From positions 156,555,121 to 156,619,120 of the forward strand of contig CM056742.1 of NCBI GenBank assembly GCA_029851415.1: a stretch of DNA of 64,000 nucleotides. Direction: 5' to 3'. Source of the stretch: Eretmocerus hayati. Its lineage: Eukaryota; Arthropoda; Insecta; Hymenoptera; Aphelinidae. Under the pieces are notes generated by a model. The model saw nothing but the letters and a program-made list of their open reading frames with translations, searched no databases and was not told the DNA's origin. Shown here piece by piece: positions 1-11,100 of the stretch. The translations under genes were made by a program, and so were the position numbers. Numbering within the stretch: position 1 is the first letter of the stretch; each line of letters starts with the position of its first letter.

Positions 1-393
1 TCTATATACTTTCTCTGTCCTTTTGCCTTGTGGCTGCCCACACACGATGCCGCTTCTCCTGCTGCCGGTTACAAATACACTCTCAACTTGAAAACCCAGG
101 GTTGCCGAGGGGGTGTATACTAGTAGTATACATAAAAGGGTGGAGAGGGGATTTGGAATGAATCGAAAGCAGCCAGCCAGCCAGCTGCTGGAAATGGTAG
201 ATGTAGAAGGCCGGCCGCATCAGTGCGAGTGGCGCCGTTGAACGGTTAGCAGCACCTGGAAAGAGACAGGCTGCTGGCGGCCTAAAATACAACTTCAATA
301 ATCATGTTCTATCTTGTCTGACTAATTACTGACTCGTTCCACTGGCTGGAATATAGAGTCGGGAATTATTTTATTTTTTTTGTCAAAAAAAAT
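1..393. other. Sequence upstream of the first recognised Phactr exon
   Basis: No coding exon is supported here. The frame used by exon 1 is open back to about 322, just after an in-frame TGA at 319-321, but the residues it would encode from 322 to 393 are low-complexity and unlike protein. A possible 3' splice site (branch-like TACTGAC near 328, AG at 355-356) could place an untranslated exon start near 357. A tandem CAGC-type repeat lies near 172-187. This stretch probably holds 5' UTR or promoter, or the tail of a further upstream intron. Confidence 0.35.
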
Positions 394-661
394 ATGGGGG
401 ATGTTGGACTGATGCATAACGGAACTAAGGCTTACGGTGGTCTGGCTGGCCGGCGCCGTCGCCCAAGGTGTGAAAGACAGCCTAGAGTGTTAGAAATACC
501 ACCGACTGGTGGTTATGTCTGCCATCAACATCAGCAGCAGCAGCAATTGGCTCAGCCGGATATTGTAGTTACAAGCTGTGGATGGGATTCTAATGCTGCG
601 CCTCCTATTACGCCACCGGCTGCTTTTCGACCGCCTGGATATAGAAAATCCTTTTCGCCAG
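394..661 (+). CDS. Phactr: Phactr coding exon 1 (phosphatase and actin regulator), residues 1-89
   Basis: This is the first coding exon of a Phactr-family gene. Family members bind protein phosphatase 1 (PP1) through the extreme C terminus and G-actin through RPEL motifs, and they link actin state to phosphatase activity in cytoplasm and nucleus. The ATG at 394 sits in an AAAAT-ATG-GG context. The exon encodes a basic stretch (AGRRRRPR), a short HQHQQQQQ run and a Pro-rich end (APPITPPAAFRPPGY). The donor is CCAG/GTGAGG, leaving one base of a codon, which joins exactly in phase to the exon at 29021 to give SFSP-EPKKDK. With that join, ten exons make 1602 nt (533 residues plus stop); vertebrate relatives are commonly somewhat longer. 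The canonical N-terminal RPEL and basic segment are not here, so this is probably an alternative first exon. The ATG and exon assignment rest on the open frame and phase match, not on a recognised domain. Confidence 0.6.
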
Positions 662-1230
662 GTGAGGGTGGTTGATTTTTTTTCTGCATGACGAAAGAGA
701 GCGGGAGGATTGATGGGAGATGTTCTTGGGTGATTTTAGGATAAGTAAATTTTGATCTACTGAGCCTGATCGGGCAATAAAACTAGAGAGAACGTATTCC
801 GATTGTGTGTATTCATTTGGAAACTAAAAGAGGCAGATAATGAGTTGGATGATATTAGATTATAATTTTCCTCGATTCGGAAAAAGTGTGAAGTTGAATG
901 TAGTAAATCTCGATTCGAGAGTGAGGGTGCTGTTTTCCCTGCTCGAGTGATGTTTTCCCAACCGAGCTGCTGACGAGGCCTGTAATTATCGCCGGATAGT
1001 GGTAACCATCCTGACTGAATGTTAACCGCTTTTTCCGTCGTCGGTGTGAGAAGAGAAAAATTGAAAAGCTCGAGCAAAAATTACTATTCTCCACGCAGTC
1101 GATAGAAAATAGTGCATTTTTATATAATGGCGTGGAGCTCCGTTTCACTTCCGTGTATCACAGCATACTTTTTGATAAACTGTGATTGAAGTTGATGCAT
1201 GGACTGTGCGTAAAGTACAATTTTACGCAT

Positions 1231-1434
1231 AGTGTATCATATCATGACACTGCGCGTGGATGAAACGTCACGTAGATGGGATGACACGGGGATAGCACTC
1301 GCTTCGCTTGTGCCATAAACAGTCCTTTGTCCCACAACTACCCATCTAGACGCAGTCTCATACGATATATTATAGCACGAGAATCTAAGAATCAGATTCA
1401 AAGTTGCGATTTATAGATTTAGAGTGCTATAAAG
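1231..1434. repeat. Double-hairpin element, copy 1 (DH1)
   Basis: It begins AGTGTATCATATCATGAC and ends GTGCTATAAAG. The large hairpin carries the apex ATAGCACTCGCTTCGCTTG followed by GCCATAAACAGTCC. Its lower arms are partly paired (ACGTAGATGGG against CCCATCTAGACG). A small hairpin follows at 1370-1432 with TTATAGCAC pairing to GTGCTATAA. The layout and several blocks match the copy at 55823-56013, in the opposite orientation. I do not recognise the family. Confidence 0.7.
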
Positions 1435-2292
1435 ATTTTCACAAAATTCAATTTGAAATTTTCATCTTGATATCTCTCCCAGAACTGCCTCTTATTGAAA
1501 AAGGAAATGAGACATTATATACAATATCTGCAATGACAATACATATACACTTGGGAATGTCTTGTCGTTAGATATTCAGACAAACATTGAGTTCATATCT
1601 TCAACTGATCACTTAGTGAGATACTGAAATCGTTCATCTCATTGGGCTATCAGGGAAGACCGATCTTCCAGCTGGTGGTTGAGTGCTCAATATTTTCAGC
1701 TCCAAGCCATTGTGAATAATGGCGAAATCGATTTGAGCGTTATACACATGTTAGGCAGAGTTCAATAATCCCGTAACTCATCGGCCATGAAATTGTCTGT
1801 TCGGCAAAATCGAAAAACAAATTCTTTTATGGAGTATGTGAAATGTTCCGGGTGCGGGACTTGATGGCTCTTCCCGCCATTTTTCACGATATCACGATGT
1901 TTTACGAGCCTAGATGCTCCATGTTGATGGTTTCTAGATTAAATTCCGAAATCTGGAATGTTATTTCTCGATATAGGAAATTGATCGCGCAATTTCAAAA
2001 TTTATATCGTCGTGGAATTACGTAATAAAAGTAACAGACGCAAGTCAGGAAGCCAACTGTGCCGTTCAATCGAAAGAGAGGGATGTGTATTGTTCGATGA
2101 GTTGATTGTTTCCGAACCGTTCTATTGATATTGAGATGACTGCCCACATCAATCATCTTTACGCACTGATGGAATCCGTTACGATTCATCCATGTCTCAT
2201 CGCGGGGATACGGTTTACTTGTTTGTACTGAATTGTGTAGGATCATTGTCATTCGACGTGCGCATCACATAGTTTGTGGCTGGGTGATTCTT

Positions 2293-2305
2293 CCCCCCCC
2301 CCCCC
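2293..2305. repeat. Poly-C tract, 13 C
   Basis: An uninterrupted run of 13 C inside intron 1. Its length is likely polymorphic or subject to assembly error. Confidence 0.85.
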
Positions 2306-3780
2306 ATCTTTTCGAAATATTTTTTAGATTGATCGTCTTCTTTCTCAAGTCCACTTCGATCGATCATTCCATTTAAGATGTATCAAGACTTTTACTTTCA
2401 TTTGATTTCATCTGTTCACTACTATCAACATGATTTCCCCATCCGGTAAATAAATTAAAAATCCGATATCTCTGATCTAACGTGCTTAGATTTTTCAGCT
2501 TCTCAGAACTTTTTTTATCGTATCAATTAAAAAATTTTTTTAGCCAGTTCTAGGCCACCAAAATCAGTTGAACCTTCGAAATTTCTTCAAAGATAAGCAA
2601 AAGTAGTTATTTTTCGCATCTATACATGGTAGAAGGAATTGACCAGTAGAAATGGCAAACTCTCTTGCGCTCACAAATATCAAAAATAATATTTCTACAT
2701 GGATAGCCATAGCCAAGAATGGAAAGTCTGAAGATGTTACTGACCTCCTCGTCACATGTAATGATAGAAACCCCGACGCGACGGAAGAGTTCAAGTTCAC
2801 ACAAGAATATACTCTGCCACCCCCATATACATACTAACTCTCAGCTCGAAGCAATATTATTGGTTTCTCGTCGAGCTTCAATCCCCTTTTTCAATCGATG
2901 CCGTCAGCACGAGTCTACTGTGAATCGAAAAAGTCTGAATTCCAAATATCTGTGTGTCTGCTCGCTTCGGATACGTCTGCGTCTTGACAATATGTTGCCG
3001 ATCGAATGACTCGTGAAAGGAATCCATCTTATTGCAATATCCAAAATACACCCAGACATAAGATGCAAAAAAAGGTCTCTTCAAATATCAGCTTGGTTGA
3101 ATATTTCATGTGTAGCTCATTTAAATTATGACAGAAGATGTGAACCCTTCAAGAAATTCTCACCAAAATATCTATCCACGTGGCATCATCAGATGCATGA
3201 ATACCATCTAAACTGATATCGTTATTTTTCATTTTCTTTTCATTTTCTTCTTTCTATCATGAGCATTTTGGGACAGGGATCAAAGTCAAAGTCTGTATTG
3301 CCTTGAAAAATCTCGTCAATTTTCAATGTTTCACTTTGGTACATCTCTAGAAGCTGAAATACAGAAACAAACGTTTTGGTTGATTGTCAGAAAATGGTGT
3401 TATTTGACCTTGGATGCATTTGAAAATATTTGATTTGGTATTTCGTGCTTGTACATTATTTTGAACTGGTTCCACTCATGGACTGAATACCAAAATACCA
3501 CTCTTGTAACAAGAACCAATACCATACCAGTAGATGAAAATTATCACATAGTCTTGGGGAGCCACAGCTAACTACTTGGTTCTTCGATTTAGACGGCTTT
3601 TCAAACCACAGAATGGCTTGAGCGCCAATCGCATATCTCCAAAAACTTGCATTGTCACTTTGGAGACTGTTCTTGGCGGCGCGATCATGTACTGGAATAA
3701 GTTTTCCGTTATCATAGAAATGAGCATTTGTTCTAGATCGTGCTCTTGAAATTTTTCCAAAAAGTGATCAGTGGTAAAAT

Positions 3781-4024
3781 AGTATATTAAGCAACAAGGG
3801 CGCCAACAGATATTTGCGCACGAGTCACCGCAACGAGTGTGCAAACGCCTCATTTACGCACAGTTTCATCGTTTACGCAGTATGCAAATGGCTCATTTGC
3901 GCACTGGATGAACGACGAAACTGTGCGCAAATGGAATGTTTGCACACGAGTTGCGGGGATGAGTGCGCAAATGTCGGCGCCCGAGTTGCTTACGATATTT
4001 TTTGTTATTTCTGTGAGCAAAAAT
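3781..4024. repeat. Double-hairpin element, TGCGCAAA-rich copy (DH2)
   Basis: It begins AGTATATTAAGCAAC after AAAT, the same boundary as other copies. A palindrome of about 200 bp runs to about 3992, with outer arms GCAACAAGGGCGCC and GGCGCCCGAGTTGC. The arms are built of repeated TTTGCGCAC/GTGCGCAAA units around a centre near 3890. ACGATATT and a short TTTTT/AAAAA hairpin follow, as after the large hairpin of copies 1 and 3. The arm sequence is unrelated to that of most other copies. Confidence 0.6.
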
Positions 4025-4309
4025 GTAACCCGCCTCCTAAAACACATCAAAAAATTAGGGGATGCTGTGAGACTTGGGCGTCGTCTCGAGAGTTGACGGA
4101 CTTTGTTCCTTTTTCGCATTGGCGTGTACGAACTTTCGGAGTCCTTTTTCCTTCTCAAACAAATTATGAACCATTCTCATTTGAACTACTTGGGATCCAT
4201 GACGACTTTCTGAAAAAGTTTGACAGTAGCGAGGAGTAACCGAAGTATCACCTACAACGAATGATCAATGCATCTCAAGCATCCAGAAGAACATGGCATG
4301 ATGGGGTCA

Positions 4310-4362
4310 CAGCAGGGCGGAGGAGGGGGTGCAGGGGGCGGAGCCCCCCGACTGAAAAACAA
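4310..4362 (+). repeat. G-rich tract with CCCCCCGACTGAAAA end
   Basis: A G-rich run (GGAGGAGGGGGTGCAGGGGG) folds against GCCCCCC and then reads CCGACTGAAAAACAA. A second copy with the same end lies at 8070-8129, so this is a dispersed repeat. Four or more G-runs make a G-quadruplex possible. Confidence 0.6.
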
Positions 4363-4458
4363 TTCTAATAAATGTATCAGAAAAACTCTATCGCCCATAT
4401 AGTATGTTACCACGTTGCTCAAAACTGTCGCTGGTGCTCGAAAGATCGAAGTTAGATA

Positions 4459-6787
4459 CACTACCGGTCAAAAGTCTGAGGACACCTGGGAATCAAACTG
4501 ATGATTTTCAGAGTTGGATATCTCAGAACCTATTGGTCGTAAAGAGGTCTGCGTGGTCGCATTTTGTAGCTCATATCGAACACTTTCAAATCGATTTTCT
4601 GTATTTTCCGTCCCGCGTGTTATACCAGAGACACACGAGTTAGAAAGATGAATTTTTTTGCAACTTTTCAGGCAAGGTACGAACGCCTGCCGATTTTGGA
4701 GAGATTGTTGGATCGCTATGAGATCTATGACATCTTCAAGCCCATGAAAAAACCTTAAAAATCTGTTTTTGAAGTTCTCCCAAAGTGGTTCTGGACTCGA
4801 GATCTGACTGATTTCGCTGAGGTTGTTTGTCTCTTAAAAAAGCACACGATAATCCAAAAATGATGAGAAACAGCCTATTTTGGGGCATCAGACCCTCATT
4901 TCTGGAAGAGTTGCACTCAACCCAAGTAAAAAAGATTTATAAGGACTTTATAAACTCATTATAAAGTGACTTTATAAAGAGTTTATAATTCGTGAACTTA
5001 TAAATATTTTATAAAAAATTTTATAAGGTCGTCAAAAGTCTTACTCTCTCGAAGAGCCGCAGCAGGATCCAGAGCGCACCCGGCATATTCATTGCGATGC
5101 TCGATGACCTGTGGGGCTCAGAAACTCGCAACGACGACCAGTATGGCTCGTCGATTCGCTGCAACTGACGATGACGATGACGATGTCACGACACTCTCGT
5201 GTGTTCGTGATCCCAATAATCACAGGCTTTTTTTTTGTTCAACCTGGAAAAGAAAAAAAGAAAAACCACAAAGTACTCATGTTTTCTTTACTCGTAGCAG
5301 ATTCTTTCAACGCTCTTACGCAAATCATGAGATGTGCGAGAAGCACAAGATTTGTTAATGAAAAAACAACAGTATTTTTAAGGTTATCTACACTCAAGTT
5401 AGCGAGCCCTTGATGGAACAATTATTATAGCTATGAGAAACTAAGATACTTATCTGAGTTTTCTGAAGCTACTTTTCTTGAAATTGTTGCGCCGACTTCC
5501 ATCTCATCTTTTTTGAGATTTTTTGAGAAAGAAAGACTGCAAAGGGAGGCTCTAGTATTGTGTTGTGATGCAAATTTTTGACAAAGTTCAACTGACTGAA
5601 ACTATCGCCTGTCCGCACTTCTGCATATGCCTCATCAAACGTGGTGCCAAGTTCAGTCAGTTGAACTTTGTCAAAAATTTGCATCACAACATTAGAGCCT
5701 CCCTTTGCAGTCTTTCTTTCTCAAAAAACCTCAAAAAAGATGAGATGGAAGTCGGCGCAACAATTTCAAGAAAAGTAGCTTCAGAAAACTCAGATAAGTA
5801 TCTTAGTTTCTCATAGCTATAATAATTGTTCCATCAAGGGCTCGCTAACTTGAGTGTAGATAACCTTAAAGATACTGTTGTTTTTTCATTAACAAATCTT
5901 GTGCTTCTCGCACATCTCATGATTTGCGTAAGAGCGTTGAAAGAATCTGCTACGAGTAAAGAAAACATGAGTACTTTGTGGTTTTTCTTTTTTTCTTTTC
6001 CAGGTTGAACAGTAAAAGCCTGTGATTATTGGGATCACGAACACACGAGAGTGTCGTGACATCGTCATCGTCATCGTCAGTTGCAGCGAATCGACGAGCC
6101 ATACTGGTCGTCGTTGCGAGTTTCTGAGCCCCACAGGTCATCGAGCATCGCAATGAATATGCCGGGTGCGCTCTGGGATCCTGCTGCGGCTCTTCGAGAG
6201 AGTAAGACTTCTGACGACCTTATAAAATTTTTTATAAAATATTTATAAGTTCACGAATTATAAACTCTTTATAAAGTCACTTTATAATGAGTTTATAAGG
6301 TCCTTATAAATCTTTTTTACTTGGGAACATCGAGATAACCATCGGAAATGAAGGCTGCCGACCTTGAATTGGGCTGTTTCTCAACATTGTTGGATTATCG
6401 TGTAATTATTTGAAAGAAAAACACCCGCAGACAATCTGTCATATCTCGGAACCAGAACCACTTTGGGAGATGTTCAAAAACGGATTTTCAAGGTTTTTTC
6501 ATGGGCTTGAAGATGTTATAGGTCTCATAGAGATCCAACAATCTCTCCAAAATCGGCAGGCGTTCGTACCTTGCCTGAAAAATTGCAAAAAAATCCATCT
6601 TTCTAACTCGTGTGTCTCTGGTATAATCCGCGGGACGGAAAATACAGAAAATAGATTTGAAAGTGCTCGATATCAGCTACAAAATGCGACCACGCAGCCC
6701 TCTCTGCGACCAATAGGTTCTGAGATATCCAACTCTGAAAATCATCAGTTTGATCCCCAGGTGTCCTCAGACTTTTGACCGGTAGTG
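4459..6787. mobile_element. 2.3-kb palindromic element with Tc1-like ends
   Basis: Both ends read CACTACCGGTCAAAAGTCTG in inverted orientation and are flanked by TA (4457-4458 and 6788-6789), as expected for the Tc1/mariner superfamily. Almost the whole element is one inverted repeat centred near 5623, with arms of about 1.1 kb and a loop of about 55 bp. The outer 250 bases of the arms are about 95% identical by eye, the segment near 4800-4920 and 6325-6440 is less alike, and the inner part is again very similar. No transposase frame is visible, so it is non-autonomous. The open frames inside are mirrored in both arms and look like by-products of the repeat. Confidence 0.85.
4922..6324. mobile_element. 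Inner palindrome with TTATAA subterminal repeats
   Basis: This unit starts CCCAAGTAAAAAAGATTTAT and ends with its reverse complement, giving two arms of about 680 bp around the centre near 5623. Each end carries a cluster of TTATAA repeats (about 4938-5028 and 6215-6308). Flanking bases next to both ends are unalike, so no target duplication longer than about two bases (AA) is evident. It may be a separate foldback nested in the Tc1-like palindrome, or the better-preserved core of it. Confidence 0.65.
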
Positions 6788-6862
6788 TATTCTTCACAAT
6801 TATGTATGATGATGATATATTGATAGATGATGGTATAGAGTGATCAGAAAACAACTCAAGTC

Positions 6863-7088
6863 CAGTACGCGAATGTAATTTGCACAGTGCGCAAATGCCT
6901 CATTTGCACACTGTTCTTCGTTTACGCAGTGCGCAAACGAGTATTTGCGCACTGATGCCTCATTTGCGCACTGCGTGAAAAAATATTTGCGCACAGTTGT
7001 GTCGGAATAATGTGCAAATTCGCTATTTGCACACGCACACTTGCGTCTAAATGGCCATTTTTGCGCACAGAATAACAAAAATATCATT
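6863..7088. repeat. TGCGCAAA-rich inverted array
   Basis: This block is filled with GTGCGCAAA and TTTGCGCAC units and ends CATTTTTGCGCACAGAATAACAAAAATATC. That end is the reverse complement, with a few changes, of the segment at about 3995-4028, so it is an inverted relative of DH2. The left end reads AGTACGCGAATGTAA, resembling the AGTATATT boundary. Confidence 0.55.
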
Positions 7089-7837
7089 CAAAATGCCGAA
7101 ATGTCTTTTTGAGAATACGAAATTGACACGTGCTCGTTCGAACTAATCCATTCGTCTTGTGGGTTGAATTCTAATCACAAAATTGCGTTCGAATAGATGA
7201 TATAATTGGGATGGAAATGAATGGAAATTAATAATGATATCTCCATTTTCATTGCTAATGAAAATTTCATGCGAAATATTACATGAATAATTATCAACTT
7301 GAACGAGTGTACCGCCGAAAATGACAGATTTCAAAATTGAGGATTTCTAAATGGAAATTTCAAACTCTACAAAAGCTAGCACTCTGGAATCATATAAAAT
7401 ATGAAAAATGACCTTTCAGATCCGATCTGAAGCTTTCGACTAATGTGCGTCCTTTTCAAGGTTATAACTTGTATTCCCCTCACTTTTCCATTTCTCTCGT
7501 TCTACACTCTGCTCGTACAATTGTGATTCATCATCCTAATGTTAGAGAACGTGATAGCAATTTTGGCACCGGAAGTTAGCTCGGGTGTAACAGTAATTAC
7601 CATCCCTATCCAACCACAAATGTAAAAACCTTGATGTAAAAGCAATCAATTTGCGGTTTCGAGCTCCCCTTCAAAGAATTCATCCTCTCTTCTGTAATTT
7701 CCACGTCCCAACCAGAATCCCACTACACCTCAATCTCAGAAGAGAACAAAATTTTGTAATTCACTCCTTAGTCTCCTTTTGAAGCACTCCCCGATGTAAT
7801 CAATTCTTCAAATTCTTTCAAACTCATTCCCCATTTC

Positions 7838-7983
7838 TATTCAGATAGAATAGCTATTTACGATACAAGGAACCTAAGAGCCTTATTATTACACGGCGTG
7901 AACTTGGCGCCCGAGTGCTTGCGCGAGGGTGCCAATCACGCCGTGTAATAATCAAGACTCTTGGGTCCCGAGTATCGTACACT
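7838..7983. repeat. Hairpin element with GGCGCCCGAG apex (DH-like)
   Basis: Long complementary arms run from ACGATACAAGG near 7860 to GGGTCCCGAGTATCGT near 7979, including TTATTACACGGCGTGA against TCACGCCGTGTAATAA. The apex is GC-rich (TGGCGCCCGAGTGCTTGCGC). Read on the minus strand it begins AGTGTACGATAC after AAAAT, matching the family boundary. A weak small hairpin, CTATTC-AGATA-GAATAG, lies at 7837-7853. Confidence 0.55.
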
Positions 7984-8040
7984 ATTTTATAGAATCGAGT
8001 GACATAAACCTCCCCTTTCTGCGATTGATGGTGCACCCGA

Positions 8041-8130
8041 GCGCTCGCGCGAGGGTGGCGGTGGGTGGTCAGGGCGGGGGTAAGCGGGGGGGTTCGGGGG
8101 GGCGGCAGCCCCCCCGACTGAAAAAAAGTT
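8041..8130 (+). repeat. G-rich tract, second copy of CCCCCCGACTGAAAA repeat
   Basis: It holds runs of five to seven G followed by GGCGGCAGCCCCCCCGACTG and A-rich sequence, matching 4310-4362. It may form a G-quadruplex or a G/C hairpin. It lies just after a GC-rich hairpin-prone stretch (GCACCCGAGCGCTCGCGCGA). Confidence 0.6.
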
Positions 8131-11100
8131 AAGAATCTGGTCCTATAAAATAGAAATCACACACCCGCGATTAAACCCATCGAGTGATGATGAAGACGTT
8201 TCTTGTACCTAAAATAATCCATGAGCATCATCGTTGGTTATTATAGTAATATAGAGGTTGTGCAACCCTCATCTCGGCCAAAACCTAAAATTTTCCCTCT
8301 CAGACTTTATCCTAGAACAATTTCTATTGTTACGCTAGTAACTAGTCTCCAGAAAAATTTGCAGTTTAATTCTTCTGAGACATTTCATAACGGCTGTTTG
8401 AGAATGGAAAACTGTGTAATGTAAAATCCTTACCGCAAAAATGACGAATATGCATATTTGATCTTTTCAAATGAGGTACAATCCCTCATCATACTGATGC
8501 ACTCTCTAATTTTGATATTTATCTGTTGTCATTCCTTCACAACGGTGCATCAAATGCAAAATCCGGCATGGTCAAAGGTTTCAAGGTTAGCACGTATGTA
8601 TGTACATGTGCGCAGAACTCAACCACGTGTTTATGTTTATGTTTATGTTGCTGATGATTTATAACCATGAGCAGGAATGTTACAGTCATGACTAATTTTC
8701 TTGCTCTTTACAATCATTGATGCGGATTCAATTGCTCCAGACATGATCCATCATAGATTTCTTATCATTTTTTTTTCAAATTTCGATGCCTGCATACATA
8801 GTATGCGCAAAAATTGCCAAAAATGCCCTTGTAACCTGGCAGTGAAATAAACTGATTCGCTGCATCCCGCACCCACGTGAAGTAAGCAAACTTATTATTT
8901 CACAGTTGAATAATAGGCCATTTAAGTCCCGCAAATGCGTTAAATAAACGCGGGTTTAGGTCACGCAGTGCTATAAAATACCTCACTCAATAGGGAAGCT
9001 AAATCAATATAAAGTTACAATTAATTCAATTCGTCAACCACCTTGAACTTGGTTTTAGTAGTACTAGATTTTGTGGGCGTGGCTTTCATTACTCTAAAGC
9101 TTACATTACAAAGCTCTTCACGTTATAGTTATCGAGCCGAATTCGCAAGGCCGTGTATCCTAGACGCCACATCAAATTTCCTCGAGCCCCGTCAATGATT
9201 ATATAGGTATGTACTTTGCGGAGGATGAGGTAAAGATTACAGGATAGACGGAATATTCAAAATGGAAACTCGAGCGAATTGGTGAGCGAGGAGGTGGCGA
9301 ACTTGCAAAGATTCAAGCGTTCGAAGGTACGAAGTAGAATATTCAAACAAAGGGTTCCGTTTCTGTCTCTATCTTACTCGTAGTCCTGTTGCGAAATATA
9401 CCTCCCCCGCAACGACGCAATTGTACCTTTTAGCTATGTATATGTATGTATTTGCTGACACTATTACCTTCGAAAATTATCTGACGTCTCGTTTTCTATT
9501 TATTTGCAGGCGTGAAAATTTGCTTTGAATATTAACACTCAAGTCATTATATTTTACTGCGTACGGATTTCGTTGTGAATTTCCTTGATAATTTATACGA
9601 TTATTTTCTCCACAAATTAATTCAATTTTTTCTCACTCTTCTTTTCCCCGAATATTTTCTGGTAGCTTTATATTTTGTACCCTCCGTGGAAATGAGACCG
9701 CAGCTGCAGTTGCGATGGAGATTTCATCATATTGAACTTCTTCGCAGTTATGAATGGCTATACGGAAAAACTTATTATTCAACAAAATTCATTTTACTTT
9801 TAGCTTGCACTTCGAGCTGAAGGTTTGCATTCACGTCAGATTCTAGTCCTTTCGTTGCTGTGCAATTACTTCGTTGAATCGAGAAAAAAAAGAAGACGAC
9901 GATGTGAAAACGTACATTTTCTGCTTTCACAAGAATCGAACGATAAAATCAAACATAAGGAACAAACTCATAAATTTTATAGAAAGTACGGCTTTCACCA
10001 GCTACTTCAACTACGTCAATTTACTTACCGATCTGTTCAAATATAAGACACTGTCGAATTCGTTCTCTGCAAACATTTCAAAAGTCCATCACCCTATTTT
10101 CCCACCTACCTTCTGAGAAAATCTACCACTCATCTACCATTTTCTTCAACATGACCTACTCGGAACGAAGAATATATATATAAATGTGCAAAGTTTCGCG
10201 TACGTGCCATAAAAAATGATTATCCACCGATGAAAGAAGAAAAACATTGCAATCGGGTCTCGATATATAACCTACCCTAGGGGAAAAAAGCAAAATGAGG
10301 CGTGGGATGAAATTTATACCTATATATCTATTTATGTATGTATATCTAGTAGTGAGAGGTCGGGCCGTGGGTAGTATACAGTCATTCAGAGATTCAGGCA
10401 GGCATGCAGGCAGGCGTTGGGGTATTAAAAGCATCGCAAAAATTCTGATCACGTATACACCGAGCTAACCCTCGGCCCCCTGACGACAGGGCTTAGATAT
10501 CTGGACGCTTGGTTTGGCTCTCTATCTGTCTCTATCTCACTCTCTTTTCCTGACTCTGCAAGTTAGCAGCTTTTCCGGAGCTTCGAGGATTTTGTATCTG
10601 AGGAGCTGAGAAAAAGAGGTGGCGAAAACAGAGAGCGAGACCGTAACGAGGAACAAATGTGGTTTGTATTGAGACGTTGGGTATATCTAGGCGAATTTAT
10701 TGCGATCGTTGGCATTGACGTGTCTTAAAATATTTCTGATATGGCCGGTCTTGAATTTGGGAATACTGTGGTATAGGTGGCATGAATTAACATTCTGGAT
10801 CTGAATTTTGATTTACTGGAGTCTCATGAACATTTTCATGCATTAGCATTTATTTTGTTTTCTCAAAGAAAAAACCTTGTAATGGTGCGGAGTTTTTCCT
10901 ATGACCATATGTGTGCTTGTATACAAATGTTTGTTGTCTTCTGATTATGAGACAAAGTCCTAAACCCTCTCCCGTCCCATATGGAATTTTGAGGGTTTGC
11001 TCGTGATTGACCGATGATTATCTTCATCAAATTTCAGCCATATTTAAAAACTAGTTAGACTTCTACATGATTATTTATTCTGACGATAATGCAACATGCT

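Noticed and set aside
1231..1434. Hammerhead ribozyme in the hairpin elements
   Set aside because: I looked for the CTGATGA and GAAA core and did not see it in any copy.
5092..6153. Paired open frames in both arms of the palindrome (about 60-100 codons)
   Set aside because: The same frames appear mirrored in each arm and resemble no protein; they follow from the inverted repeat.
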